Source: an uncultured Alphaproteobacteria bacterium
GTDB lineage: Bacteria; Pseudomonadota; Alphaproteobacteria; HIMB59
DNA length: 64,000 nucleotides
NCBI GenBank assembly: GCA_902599045.1
Contig: CACKEA010000004.1
Coordinates: forward strand, 92,195 to 156,194
Direction: 5' to 3'
A model generated the notes under the pieces. It saw only the letters and a list, made by a program, of their open reading frames with translations, had not been told where the DNA came from and did no database searches. This document shows positions 1 to 9,569 of the stretch, piece after piece; the first letter of the stretch is position 1, and each line of letters starts with the position of its first letter. The translations under genes were made by a program, and so were the position numbers.

Positions 1-317
1 TAAAAGTTAGGTTTAGACCTAGTTATTTTCCTTTCACAGAACCGTCTGCAGAAATGGATATCGCCTATGAGATAGTTAACAACAAGATTAAATTAGGTCA
101 AGGTGATCGTTGGCTTGAAATACTTGGATGTGGAATCGTAAATCCTATAGTTTTAGAAAATTGCAATGTTGATACAAAAAATTTTCAAGGTTTTGCATTC
201 GGAATGGGCTTAGATAGAATTACAATGTTAAAATACGGCCTAACTGACATAAGATCATTTTTTAGTGGAAACTTAAATTGGATTGCTAATAACGGTTTTA
301 GCATTGGAGATTTTTAG
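1..317 (+). CDS. pheS: Phenylalanine--tRNA ligase alpha subunit, 3' part
   Basis: C-terminal end of the catalytic subunit of phenylalanyl-tRNA synthetase, which charges tRNA-Phe in the cytoplasm. The reading frame is open from base 3 with no start, so the 5' end lies outside the window. The visible part carries the class II synthetase end of motif 2 ([15 protein letters not shown]) and motif 3 ([17 protein letters not shown]), where the Gly-Leu-Asp-Arg stretch binds ATP. It ends with TAG at 315-317, whose last G is also the first base of the GTG start of pheT, so the two subunits are translationally coupled. Confidence 0.96.
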   Translation, partial: KVRFRPSYFPFTEPSAEMDIAYEIVNNKIKLGQGDRWLEILGCGIVNPIVLENCNVDTKNFQGFAFGMGLDRITMLKYGLTDIRSFFSGNLNWIANNGFSIGDF

Positions 318-2710
318 TGAAGTTTAGTTATAGTTGGTTGTGTGAACATTTAGAGACAGATAAAAATGCAACTGAAATTGGTGACGCTCTCACAAATATA
401 GGCCTTGAACTGGAGAGTTTGAGTGACTATTCCTCATACTCAAAATTTGTTGTCGCAACAATTAAAGATTTTAAAAAACATCCTAACGCAGATAGATTGA
501 ACATTTGTAAAGTTGATGACGGAGCTGATACTTATCAAGTAATTTGTGGCGCAAATAATGTTAAGAAGGGATTAAAAGGAATATTTGCTAAAGAAGGAAT
601 GTATATTCCTGGAACACAAATACATTTAAAAAAAGGCAAGATTCGAGGTGAAACATCTGAAGGAATGCTTTTATCAGAGAGAGAACTTAATTTGAGTGAT
701 GATCACGAAGGTATTATCGAGCTGTCAGAGAACTTTAAAAATGGTACCTCTGCAGTAGAAGCACTTAAACTAGATGATCCTATTTTTGAGATAGGCATTA
801 CACCCAACAGAGGAGACTGTCTCAGTATTAGAGGAGTTGCTAGAGATCTTTCTGCAAAAGGTATGGGAAAACTTAAGCCATTAAGATACGAAAAAATAAA
901 AAAATTAGAATTTGAAAGCCCAATTAGTTGGAGTATTAAAAATGATGATAATAGCTGTGAGTATGTCGTTAGTAGATACTTTAAAGATGTAAATAATACA
1001 AAGTCTCCAGAATGGCTGCAAAAGAAATTAATTAGCCTCGGACTAAGACCAATCAATGCATTAGTTGATATAACAAATTTTATTACTGTCGATTTAGGTA
1101 GACCATTGCATGTATTTGATGCAGATAAAGTCGGAAAAAAACTTGAGATGAGACTTGCAAACTCTAATGAAAAAATTCTTGCATTGGATAATAAAGATTA
1201 CACTTTGGACGCTAGCTCAACTGTAATTGCTGATAGTAATAATGCTCTCGCGATTGCGGGAATTATTGGAGGGGATCACAGTGGATGCACAGAAAATACC
1301 AAAAATGTGTTTTTAGAAGTAGCTATATTTAATCCAAATAGTGTGGCAAAAACAGGGAGATCTCTTGGAATTAATTCTGATGCCAGGTACCGCTTTGAAA
1401 GAGGTTTAGATAAAAATATGGTCCTTGAAGGTTTAGAATACGCATCTTACCTGATAAACAAAATTTGTGGAGGATCTGTTAGTAAAAATACTGATGCTGG
1501 AAAATTAGATACTAATGAACACAAAATAAAATATGACTTTAATTATTTTAATAAGGTAATTGGTTTAGATTTAGAACCACAGACACAAGTCAAAATCTTA
1601 AAAGACTTAAAATTTCAAATTAATGAAAAAAGTGATAATGAATGCGATGTTCTGGTACCATCATGGAGAAATGATGTTAAAAATAATATTGATATTGTTG
1701 AGGAAATTATAAGAATTTATGGATACGATAATATCAATGTAAGTGTACCCTTCTCATCAAGAGATGAGATTAAAAATATTGAAAATTCATTAGTTAATAA
1801 GAAATTTAAAACAATATCGAAACTTAAAAAAACATTAGTATCTAATGGAGTCTCAGAAGTTATAACTTTCTCTTTTCACTCAAACAGAGCTCAAGAAATC
1901 CTCACAGGTGATACATCTTTAAAAATTTCTAATGCAATTAGTGACGATCAATCTTTCATGAGAAATTCAATGATCTTTAATCATTTAGAAAGTGCAGAGT
2001 TAAATTTTAAAAAAGGAATAAAAAATATTCAACTATTTGAGATTGGACCTATTTATAATTCATCACAATCTCAAGAGAATATTCTATCTTTACTTATTTC
2101 ATCTCAAGATGACACAAACTCAATTTATAAATCTCTCAATTTTAACTTTTACTCTTTAACAGAACTCGCATCAAAATTAATTAGTTCATTAAACTTTGAT
2201 ATAAAACAGTTTAATATTTCAAGATCAACTTCAAATATCTATCACCCTGGACAATCTGCAGAGGTTCATATGGGAAAAAAATTAATATCTAGATATGGAA
2301 AAGTTCACCCTTTAATCATGGAGGAATTTCCTAAACTTAAAAATACTTATGCAATGGAGTTGTTTTTTGAAAATCTTCCAATAGAGTCTATATCTAGAAT
2401 TAATTCTATCAATATCTCAGACTCTCAATTTCAGTTCAGTGAAAAAGACTTTTCATTTATATTTGAAAAACAACAAAACCTTTATGAAGTCCAAAGATAT
2501 GTCACAGGTATAGATAAAAACTTAATTAAGAATGTGGAATTCTTTGACCTCTATGAATCAAAAGATTTAGGAGATAGTAGTAAAAGTGTGACATTCAGAG
2601 TTACTATTCAATCGAAAGAAAAAACTCTCGAAGAAAAAGATTTAGAACAGCTTCATAAAAATATCTTAGAAAAAGTATCTAATAAATTTAAAGCAAAAAT
2701 CAGAACTTAA
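317..2710 (+). CDS. pheT: Phenylalanine--tRNA ligase beta subunit
   Basis: Beta subunit of the alpha2-beta2 phenylalanyl-tRNA synthetase; it binds tRNA and edits mischarged Tyr-tRNA. At 797 residues it has the usual full length. The N-terminal EMAP/tRNA-binding fold (about residues 39-150, with [13 protein letters not shown]) is followed by B3/B4 editing and B5 domains ([18 protein letters not shown] onward) and a C-terminal ferredoxin-fold anticodon-binding domain (about 705-797). The start is GTG, overlapping the pheS stop by one base; no better ATG exists nearby. The TAA stop overlaps the lepA ATG by one base (TAATG), indicating an operon. Confidence 0.97.
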   Translation: MKFSYSWLCEHLETDKNATEIGDALTNIGLELESLSDYSSYSKFVVATIKDFKKHPNADRLNICKVDDGADTYQVICGANNVKKGLKGIFAKEGMYIPGTQIHLKKGKIRGETSEGMLLSERELNLSDDHEGIIELSENFKNGTSAVEALKLDDPIFEIGITPNRGDCLSIRGVARDLSAKGMGKLKPLRYEKIKKLEFESPISWSIKNDDNSCEYVVSRYFKDVNNTKSPEWLQKKLISLGLRPINALVDITNFITVDLGRPLHVFDADKVGKKLEMRLANSNEKILALDNKDYTLDASSTVIADSNNALAIAGIIGGDHSGCTENTKNVFLEVAIFNPNSVAKTGRSLGINSDARYRFERGLDKNMVLEGLEYASYLINKICGGSVSKNTDAGKLDTNEHKIKYDFNYFNKVIGLDLEPQTQVKILKDLKFQINEKSDNECDVLVPSWRNDVKNNIDIVEEIIRIYGYDNINVSVPFSSRDEIKNIENSLVNKKFKTISKLKKTLVSNGVSEVITFSFHSNRAQEILTGDTSLKISNAISDDQSFMRNSMIFNHLESAELNFKKGIKNIQLFEIGPIYNSSQSQENILSLLISSQDDTNSIYKSLNFNFYSLTELASKLISSLNFDIKQFNISRSTSNIYHPGQSAEVHMGKKLISRYGKVHPLIMEEFPKLKNTYAMELFFENLPIESISRINSINISDSQFQFSEKDFSFIFEKQQNLYEVQRYVTGIDKNLIKNVEFFDLYESKDLGDSSKSVTFRVTIQSKEKTLEEKDLEQLHKNILEKVSNKFKAKIRT

Positions 2711-4509
2711 TGGAAATTTCTAAAATAAGAAATTTTTCAATTATAGCCCATATTGATCATGGTAAATCTACTTTAGCAGATAGGATTATTGAAATTTGCG
2801 GAGGTATGGATGACAGAACTAAAAAAGACCAAGTCCTTGACTCAATGGAGATTGAAAGAGAAAGAGGTATCACAATAAAAGCACAAACTGTGAGATTGAA
2901 TTATAAAAACAAAAATGGAGATGAATATCAGCTAAATATTCTTGATACACCCGGGCATGTAGATTTTTCTTATGAGGTTTCCAGATCGTTATCTGCATGT
3001 GAGGGCTCAGTTCTTGTAGTTGATAGTACCCAAGGTGTTGAAGCCCAAACACTTGCAAATGCTTATCAAGCAATTGATGTCAACCATGAAATACTCCCAG
3101 TCCTTAATAAAGCTGATCTTCCTGCTTCTGAACCTGAGAGAGTAAAAGAAGATATTGAGCAAACAATTGGAATAGATACTTCAGAAGCCCACCTGGTCTC
3201 TGCAAAAACAGGATTAGGTGTAGAAGGTTTGTTAGATCAGATTATTGAAAAACTCCCAGCTCCAAATACCAATGAAAAGAACCTGAAAGCCCTGTTAGTT
3301 GATAGTTGGTACGATAATTATTTAGGAGTGACTGTTTTAGTCAGAATTCTTGATGGTGTTATGAAAAAAGGAATGAAGGTTAAGTTTCTATCTAACAATC
3401 AACAGTACAATATAGATAGAATTGGATATTTTAGTCCAGAAATTAATTATTGTAACGAGCTTGGTCCTGGAGAAATAGGTTTTATCAATGCGAGTATAAA
3501 GTCAGTTGCTGATTGTAAAGTTGGAGACACAATTGCTGAATTAAATGACCAAAAAATTAAACCACTTCCTGGATTCAAGCCCTCTCTACCAGTTGTATTT
3601 TGTGGAATCTATCCTGTAGACACATCAGATTATGAAAGGTTAAAAGAAAGTTTTGAAAAATTGGCTTTAAATGACTCTAGCTTTACTTATGAAAATGAAA
3701 CTAGTGCCGCATTAGGATATGGTTTTAGATGTGGCTTTCTAGGTTTACTTCACTTAGAGGTAACTACAGAAAGACTGAGAAGAGAATTTGATTTAGATTT
3801 AATTACTACAGCTCCAGGTGTTGTCTATAAAGTAATAGATAGAAATAAAAATGAATTTGTTATAAGAAATCCATCAGAACTTCCTGATCCTGCAGAAATT
3901 GATCAAATTTTAGAACCTTGGGTTAAATCGACAATCATTGTTCCCCAAGATTATTTAGGAACCGTTATAAATCTTTGTATTGAAAAAAGAGGTAAACAAA
4001 AAAACTTAAATATTCAAAACAACAGAGCAATTTTAGAAATGGAGCTTCCATTAAATGAGATTGTGATAGATTTTTATGATAAATTAAAATCTTATTCTAA
4101 AGGATATGCTAGTTTTGATTACCAAGTTTATGATTATTTCCAAGGTGACTTAGTTAAACTTAATATTTTAGTAAACTCAGAAACCGTTGATGCATTTTCA
4201 AATATAGTTCATAAAACAAGAGCAGAAACAATTGGTCGAAGAATATGCAATAAATTAAAAGACTTAATCCCAAGACAAAATTTCCAAATTCCAATTCAAG
4301 CTGCAATTTATGGAAAAATTATTGCCAGAGAAACAATCAAAGCGTTTAGAAAAGATGTTACAGCGAAGCTTTATGGTGGAGATGTAAGTAGAAAGAAAAA
4401 ACTCCTGGAAAAGCAAAAAAAAGGAAAGAAAAGAATGAAACAATTTGGTAATGTTGAAATTCCCCAGACAGCTTTTTTCGAGGCACTTAAAATCGGTGAC
4501 TCAGACTAA
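2710..4509 (+). CDS. lepA: Elongation factor 4 (LepA), ribosome back-translocating GTPase
   Basis: Translational GTPase that binds the ribosome and affects translocation, initiation and subunit assembly under stress. The 599-residue length is standard. The G domain shows AHIDHGKST at 13-21 (P-loop), DTPGH at 79-83 and NKAD at 133-136, followed by EF-G-like domains and the LepA-specific lysine-rich C terminus ([20 protein letters not shown]). It is coupled to pheT by a one-base overlap. The pheS-pheT-lepA order is read as one transcript, but no terminator hairpin is visible behind it; only 10 bases separate it from the convergent glycosyltransferase gene. Confidence 0.97.
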   Translation: MEISKIRNFSIIAHIDHGKSTLADRIIEICGGMDDRTKKDQVLDSMEIERERGITIKAQTVRLNYKNKNGDEYQLNILDTPGHVDFSYEVSRSLSACEGSVLVVDSTQGVEAQTLANAYQAIDVNHEILPVLNKADLPASEPERVKEDIEQTIGIDTSEAHLVSAKTGLGVEGLLDQIIEKLPAPNTNEKNLKALLVDSWYDNYLGVTVLVRILDGVMKKGMKVKFLSNNQQYNIDRIGYFSPEINYCNELGPGEIGFINASIKSVADCKVGDTIAELNDQKIKPLPGFKPSLPVVFCGIYPVDTSDYERLKESFEKLALNDSSFTYENETSAALGYGFRCGFLGLLHLEVTTERLRREFDLDLITTAPGVVYKVIDRNKNEFVIRNPSELPDPAEIDQILEPWVKSTIIVPQDYLGTVINLCIEKRGKQKNLNIQNNRAILEMELPLNEIVIDFYDKLKSYSKGYASFDYQVYDYFQGDLVKLNILVNSETVDAFSNIVHKTRAETIGRRICNKLKDLIPRQNFQIPIQAAIYGKIIARETIKAFRKDVTAKLYGGDVSRKKKLLEKQKKGKKRMKQFGNVEIPQTAFFEALKIGDSD

Positions 4510-4519
4510 TTGAATAATG

Positions 4520-5446
4520 TTAATTAAAAAAAATTTTCTCTTTAATTATATTATATACATATTCTGGCTTAATTTTATGCATAGCTAGGTCATCATGATA
4601 AGTTTCACTCATTCCAGGCGGGAGTATTGGTAATATATTTTTATTATATATTGAATCTTTTGATGGAGTATCTCCATAAAGACAAAAGCTTTTAATGTTT
4701 AAACAGGCTGAAACATGCATAAATCCTGTATCATTTCCAACGAAAAAGTCAGAGTTTTTGATAATTTCTATAGACTCAAGAATATTTAATTTTTCTAGAC
4801 TTATAAAATTTTTAGCTGAAGAAATTGACGTTATCTCATCAATATATTTTTTTTCTAAAACACCCCCAGCTAAAATAAAATAATATTCATTTCTTTTATT
4901 AAGTTTGTTAATTAATTCTATGAAATAATTATTTGGCCATCTTTTATTATCACCACTGGCACCTAGTCCAACAATAATTTTCTTATGGTCTGGTTTAATT
5001 GAAGGTGTAATAATTTTTCCTTCAAAATTTGTTATATTAATTCCCAGCCATTTTTCGTTAGATTTTATAGATTTCATAACCATATCTTCTTTTTTTTTTA
5101 ATACTCCATAAAAATAAATTTCTTTTATCCCTGCTAATCTTGATAAAATAATATATTTAAGGTATTTAGGCCCATACTGGTAAGAATACACTTTATGAAA
5201 ATTATTTTTTTTTAAGAATAAGAACAAATCTTTGAGTTTCATCTTTCTTTTATTGTCATCTATGAATGCAACATTTTTAATAAGATGATCGTGAAATAGT
5301 AATTGATCAGCTTTTGTATTTTTTTTTGTTAAAACGGTTATATCATAGTTAGGGTTATTTAAGGCAATTTCATGACATCTGGGTAAAAACATACAAAAAT
5401 CTCCTAGACCTGGTCTTAACTGAATTATTAATATTTTTTTATTCAT
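4520..5446 (-). CDS. Glycosyltransferase family 9 (heptosyltransferase-like)
   Basis: Probable lipopolysaccharide-core or surface-glycan sugar transferase, cytoplasmic face of the inner membrane. The 308-residue protein has the GT9 layout: an N-terminal Rossmann half (MNKKILIIQLRPGLGDF, where a conserved Gly-Asp follows strand 1) and a C-terminal nucleotide-sugar-binding half with VGLGASGDNKRWP at about 157-169 and FVGNDTGFMHVSACL near the end. The family uses ADP-heptose or related donors; the actual donor cannot be told from sequence. Its start overlaps the end of the upstream methyltransferase remnant by eight bases, so they were once co-translated. Confidence 0.85.
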   Translation of the reverse strand: MNKKILIIQLRPGLGDFCMFLPRCHEIALNNPNYDITVLTKKNTKADQLLFHDHLIKNVAFIDDNKRKMKLKDLFLFLKKNNFHKVYSYQYGPKYLKYIILSRLAGIKEIYFYGVLKKKEDMVMKSIKSNEKWLGINITNFEGKIITPSIKPDHKKIIVGLGASGDNKRWPNNYFIELINKLNKRNEYYFILAGGVLEKKYIDEITSISSAKNFISLEKLNILESIEIIKNSDFFVGNDTGFMHVSACLNIKSFCLYGDTPSKDSIYNKNILPILPPGMSETYHDDLAMHKIKPEYVYNIIKEKIFFN

Positions 5447-6240
5447 AAAAATCTAATTTTATCTCTAAATTCTTTTTTCTGTTTGGCCTGTCTAATTTAT
5501 GAGGTAATGCTTTAAAATCACCTAAAATTAGTGGATTTTTTGCAAAAGATATTTCTAATGTTTTTGGAAATTCTTTATTATTATTATTATTATCTTCATA
5601 ATTATTAGCATGAACATGAACTATCTCTAAACCATAACGGTCAATAAAATTTAATATTTTGTTAATGTTTTGATCACAAAAATGAAATTCTATTGCTAAA
5701 CCAATTATAGATTTTTGAAATTTAATTAAATCATCTATGATTTCATACTCACTGCCCTTAATGTCTATTTTAAAAAATAAATTATTCTTAACTTTTGATA
5801 GAAAAATAGCTTCATGCAATGTTATTGAGTTATTCATTTTTTTACCTATAAATTTTGGAATAAAATTTTTTTTGTTAAAAAAATTGTCAAAAGAATATTT
5901 TAAATAAATATATTCAAAAACTTTACTTATCAATAATTTTTTTAATCTATTTAAGGCATTACTTTTTTGATTTTCCCAAAAAACATCGTTAACAGAGCTA
6001 TCAAAGGCTAAAAAGTTAATTTTTTTATATCTGATAAAATCTTTTTCAAAATCCCAATTAGTTGACACTCCAAAACTAAACAAAAAATTCACTTTTAGCG
6101 TGTGATGATTTTTCAATTAAATATCCACCATCATGACTGCTACCTATTCTGTTTAGGTCATATAAAAATTTGGGCTTCAGCTTATTGGGTAATTTCATAT
6201 AAAATTGTTTTATTATACATAGTTTTAACATATAAATCAT
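5439..6240 (-). pseudogene. FkbM-family methyltransferase, interrupted by a frameshift
   Basis: Two overlapping frames together spell one FkbM-type SAM-dependent methyltransferase. The upstream part (ATG candidates at 6240, 6231 and 6198) reads RIGSSHDGGYLIEK and then runs into a stop. The downstream frame continues with FLFSFGVSTNWDFEKDF and LFFKIDIKGSEYEIIDD, which are the family's hallmark stretches. The frames differ by one base. Removing one T from the six-T run (minus strand; A-run at 6082-6087) joins them as ...SEFLFSFGVS... This can be a real mutation or a homopolymer sequencing error. Such enzymes O-methylate surface sugars, which fits the neighbouring GT9 genes. Confidence 0.75.
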
Positions 6241-6252
6241 AAAACTCTTTAA

Positions 6253-6342
6253 GGAGAGATGGCCGAGTGGTTTAAGGCGCACGCCTGGAACGCGTGTATA
6301 GGGGCAACTCTATCGTGGGTTCGAATCCCACTCTCTCCGCCA
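6253..6342 (+). tRNA. tRNA-Ser(GGA)
   Basis: A 90-base class II tRNA. The acceptor stem GGAGAGA (6253-6259) pairs with TCTCTCC (6332-6338), followed by discriminator G and an encoded CCA at 6340-6342. The anticodon arm CACGC-CTGGAAC-GCGTG gives anticodon GGA, reading UCC/UCU. A long variable arm (GGGGCAACTCTA region) and a TTCGAAT T-loop are present, as expected for serine. It lies between two broken surface-glycan genes, in line with tRNA genes serving as insertion points. Confidence 0.96.
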
Positions 6343-6359
6343 AATAAATAAAATAATCA

Positions 6360-7167
6360 ATAAGTTATAATATTCGAAAACTTATAAGAAGTTATACAGA
6401 ATTCCCACTTATAGAAATTTATGACAGAATTTCAAATCAACCCTCAAAAAATCAAATTCCTTCTACGGTATTCCAAACATGGGAAACAAGATATTTAGGA
6501 AAAACGCACTCTAAATCAATAGAAATCTTTAGAGATAAAAATCCCTCACTTTCTTTTTATCTATACGATAAAAAGCACAGGGATGATTATATGCAGTCAC
6601 AATGGGGGAAAGAGGATTATTTCTAAAATATACTTTAATTCTAATTTTGGTCCGATGAAAGCTGATATTTTTAGATATTGAATACTACATGATAGTGGTG
6701 GATATTATTTTGATATAGCAAAAGGATGTGACTGTCCATTAAACCAGTTACATAATGAAAATGATAATGGAGTAATTACTTATGAAGACAATGAATGTTT
6801 TTACCCCCCAAGTAATTTAAAACTTTTTAATCTAAAAAGGCCATTTAATTGTTTTTTGCAATGGGGATTAGTATTCTCTTCTAAGCATTTATTTTTAGAA
6901 AAATTAATTAACGAAATTTGCTCAGATTATCCAAATTATAAAAATAAATTATTCCAAAACCCTAAGCTAGCAATCCTTAATTTTACAAGACCTGGTATGT
7001 ACACAAAAGTCATGAGAAAATACATCTCTAAAAACGATATCTCTGATTTCGCAGAGTTAGATGTTAAGTTTAATAATAATGGTATTTTTAAAATTAAAGG
7101 TTCATCTGTTAGGCACTATACTGTTCCAAGCTATACTTATGTAAAAAATTTAAAAATTTGTAATTAA
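6360..7167 (+). pseudogene. Broken sugar transferase of the DXD (GT32-like) type
   Basis: Reading across two frames gives a protein with the sequence order of glycosyltransferases containing a DXD sugar-binding region: IPSTVFQTWETRYLG, then GPMKADIFRY, then ILHDSGGYYFDIA. Three defects are visible. No ATG or GTG opens the first frame, which is open from 6357. There is a one-base shift at the five-G run 6604-6608; with four Gs the text becomes QWGKRIISKIYF. An in-frame TGA at 6679-6681 stands where the family usually has Trp or Ala. The DXD motif itself reads DIA, so the second Asp is also lost. The intact C-terminal frame (6856-7167) ends in TAA, overlapping the convergent GT9 gene by four bases. 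Confidence 0.75.
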
Positions 7168-8138
7168 TCAACTATACTTTTTAAAAAGTTGTTCAATATA
7201 TTCTCGTATTCAATTAATGGAAAATCTTTTAAATCATCATACCCAAAATCTTTAACTTGAATAGACTGAGAGTAGCCAGGCCTTGAAAATTTTTTCTCAT
7301 TAGTAACACCAAATAGTTTTAAAGTTTTTACACCTGCAAATTCAAACATCCAGGCAGTACCGCCATCATTACATAATAAACAGCTCATTTTTTTTGCTAA
7401 ATTCATCGTGAAAGATATATCACTAGAAATTATTTGACCATTCTTCCATTCAGGACAAATAAATTTATTTTTAAGACAAACATCTAAAAAGGATTTCTCA
7501 CTCGGACCTAAAAAAAAATATACATTGTACTGTCTATCTCTAAGATTTTTTGCTATCTGCAAATAATTATCAAATTGCCACTGCCTAATAGGGTTTCCGG
7601 CACCTGGGGCGATAGCAATGTTCTTTTTCTTATCAGTGATAATGTCAACAATAAATTTACTATTAGGGACATGAATACTTGGTATCTTATCTATTACATC
7701 ATCTTGAATAGTTGACAAAATATTAAAGTAAAATTGTTCTATATAAATATTTTTAAATTTCAAATTATTATTATTTTTAAAATCTGAAAATAAAAAATTA
7801 GCAGATGCGCTAAAAAATTTTTTGTGGGGTATTTTTCTTAGATTCAATGTTCTTAACACAACTTTTTGTAAATCTATTATTAAATCAAATTTAACTCTTG
7901 GAATTTTATTGTTGCCTCTTAAAAGACTCAGAAGAGAGGAGTTAATTTCATTATTTTCAATAAATTCATGAATAATATCTTTAACTAATGGATTTAATTT
8001 ATCTTTAAGAGTTGTTGTTTGACTTGTTGTGTAATAAATTATTGAATTAGGATAAGTATGTTTTATTTTTTGAAGAAATGTTATCTTTTGTAAGCCATCT
8101 CCTATTTTATCATTGAAACTGTAAATAAGAATTTTCAT
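7164..8138 (-). CDS. Glycosyltransferase family 9 (heptosyltransferase-like)
   Basis: Second GT9-type transferase, 324 residues, probably adding a heptose-like sugar during surface-glycan synthesis. The N terminus MKILIYSFNDKIGDGLQKI has the Gly-Asp turn of the family. The C-terminal half has IAPGAGNPIRQWQFDNY and LLCNDGGTAWMFEFAGV, equivalent to the donor-binding glycine-rich segment of other GT9 enzymes. The start codon overlaps the rmuC stop by four bases (ATGA), so it is translated from the rmuC transcript. It is diverged from the GT9 at 4520-5446, so the two are not a recent duplication. Confidence 0.82.
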   Translation of the reverse strand: MKILIYSFNDKIGDGLQKITFLQKIKHTYPNSIIYYTTSQTTTLKDKLNPLVKDIIHEFIENNEINSSLLSLLRGNNKIPRVKFDLIIDLQKVVLRTLNLRKIPHKKFFSASANFLFSDFKNNNNLKFKNIYIEQFYFNILSTIQDDVIDKIPSIHVPNSKFIVDIITDKKKNIAIAPGAGNPIRQWQFDNYLQIAKNLRDRQYNVYFFLGPSEKSFLDVCLKNKFICPEWKNGQIISSDISFTMNLAKKMSCLLCNDGGTAWMFEFAGVKTLKLFGVTNEKKFSRPGYSQSIQVKDFGYDDLKDFPLIEYENILNNFLKSIVD

Positions 8139-9097
8139 TCTTTAAAATCTAAGTCTATTTTTGTTTTAGCCCCTAACTCTTTCATCTTATGAGCTCTACT
8201 AAGCAAACTTCCCTTACCGTCCTTAATATATTTTTTTGTTTGACTTATATTTTCTGCAGATTTAATCATATTAGACTCAGTTTTATCAAGTAAATTTATA
8301 GCCTTTGCAATTTGATCAAACATTCCACCTGCTATTTCAGCTACTTCTTTTGAATTTTTATTTTGTTTTTCTAATCTCCAAATACTCTCAACTAATTTCA
8401 TACACATAATTAAAGTTGACGGGCCAACTATAATGACTTGTTTTTGTTGAGCATAATTTGAAATACTCTGATCATATTTTTGAGCTGTTATTAGAGCAAA
8501 TTCATGAGGCATAAAAATAAATACATAGTCAGGAGAGTTGACTTTTAAAAGATTAGTATAATCTTTTTTATGAATACTATTAATATGACTTTTCACAGAA
8601 TTTATAAAATTTTTAATCGAGTTAACCTTAGATTGTTCATTATCTGTGTTTTGAAATTCATACCAATCTTTCATTGGTACCTTAGAATCAATGACAATAT
8701 TTCTATTTTCTGGCAAAAAAACTACAACATCTGGTCTGAATACCTGTCCATTTTCATTCTTATCTGTAAATTGAGTTTTATAGTCTCTGTCTTTAGTCAT
8801 ACCACAATCTTCTAAAATATTTTCTAGGATAATTTCACCCATTTCTCCCATATCAGAAATATTTGAGGACATAGCATTAGACATCTTTTTTGTTAGGGTT
8901 CCAATCTCATCTATTTTTGAATTAACATATCCTGTTTGCTCCAAAGTTTTACTATACAAACTTTCTAAATTTTGGCTCATTTTTCTAATATCAACATCAA
9001 AACCATTATTTGATTTATTAAACGTATTTTTAACAGTTATTAATAAAAGTATAATAACAATTACAAGAAAAATAATTATAATGATATCTGTGTTCAT
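8135..9097 (-). CDS. rmuC: RmuC family protein, DNA recombination limiting factor
   Basis: RmuC proteins combine a membrane anchor, a coiled coil and a PD-(D/E)XK nuclease-like domain, and limit recombination at inverted repeats. Residues 4-23 form one transmembrane helix (DIIIIIFLVIVIILLLI). A coiled-coil stretch follows to about residue 80. The nuclease-like core then shows FRPDVVVFLPENRNIVIDSK with the conserved Asp and Asp-x-Lys, and DYVFIFMPHEFAL. At 320 residues it is shorter than most RmuC proteins, mainly through a reduced coiled coil, in line with genome streamlining. ATGA overlap links it to the GT9 gene downstream. Confidence 0.9.
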   Translation of the reverse strand: MNTDIIIIIFLVIVIILLLITVKNTFNKSNNGFDVDIRKMSQNLESLYSKTLEQTGYVNSKIDEIGTLTKKMSNAMSSNISDMGEMGEIILENILEDCGMTKDRDYKTQFTDKNENGQVFRPDVVVFLPENRNIVIDSKVPMKDWYEFQNTDNEQSKVNSIKNFINSVKSHINSIHKKDYTNLLKVNSPDYVFIFMPHEFALITAQKYDQSISNYAQQKQVIIVGPSTLIMCMKLVESIWRLEKQNKNSKEVAEIAGGMFDQIAKAINLLDKTESNMIKSAENISQTKKYIKDGKGSLLSRAHKMKELGAKTKIDLDFKE

Positions 9098-9118
9098 CTT
9101 TAAATAATTTAATAACTT

Positions 9119-9493
9119 TTAAGAATGAATCTTATTTATTTTATCAAGACTTTTTTTTAAACTATTTTTTAAATCTTCTATTTTATGATCATCAAAAAGT
9201 TTTTTTTCTAAAAAGGTATTAAAATAAGTCTTTAACTCATTTGATAGTTTCTCAATTTTAACAAAATCATCAGGGATCTGATCTTTAAGTTTTAAAATTT
9301 CACTATTAAATTCATTAAGAGCACTTTTAAAGTGATTGTCAGCAAACGTTTCTAATTTATTTTTAATTTTTTTATAATCAAAATTAGTATCTAACTTAGA
9401 CTCCAAATCATAAATCGCTAAATTAAAATAGTCGAACATTTGATAATATAAATCATATAGCTTTGAACTATTTATTATTCTTACAATATTCAT
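9119..9493 (-). CDS. Small charged helical protein of unknown function
   Basis: A 124-residue protein with no family I recognise. It is very rich in Lys, Asp, Glu, Asn and Leu, with heptad-like spacing over about residues 35-120 (KNKLETFADNHFKSALNEF and FLEKKLFDDHKIEDLKNSL), which suggests a soluble coiled coil or helical bundle. There is no signal peptide or membrane segment. It precedes rmuC by 21 bases on the same strand, so a joint transcript is likely. Whether it works with RmuC is unknown. It is considered real because it fills the gap, starts with ATG and has coding-like composition. Confidence 0.6.
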   Translation of the reverse strand: MNIVRIINSSKLYDLYYQMFDYFNLAIYDLESKLDTNFDYKKIKNKLETFADNHFKSALNEFNSEILKLKDQIPDDFVKIEKLSNELKTYFNTFLEKKLFDDHKIEDLKNSLKKSLDKINKIHS

Positions 9494-9532
9494 TTAATCT
9501 AGATTATTACAGGAAATTTAAATTTCAAATAT

Positions 9533-9556
9533 AAAAAGCCCAGTAAAAACTGGGCT
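9533..9556 (-). terminator. Rho-independent terminator of the sarcosine/C1 operon
   Basis: Perfect 8-bp stem AGCCCAGT (9537-9544) and ACTGGGCT (9549-9556) with a four-A loop. On the minus strand it is followed by TTTTTA. It sits 14 bases past the stop of the aminomethyltransferase gene and ends the long minus-strand operon. Confidence 0.85.
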
Positions 9557-9569
9557 TAAAAGGTTAATT

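Noticed and set aside
6082..6113. Programmed ribosomal frameshift in the FkbM methyltransferase gene
   Set aside because: There is only a plain T-run with no downstream pseudoknot or slippery heptamer seen, and the family has no known programmed shift; a mutation or homopolymer error is likelier.
6679..6681. In-frame TGA that could mean a recoded genetic code or selenocysteine
   Set aside because: TGA is an ordinary stop at soxD, soxA, the regulator, rbsK-linked and other genes in the window, and this gene has further defects, so a nonsense mutation is simpler.
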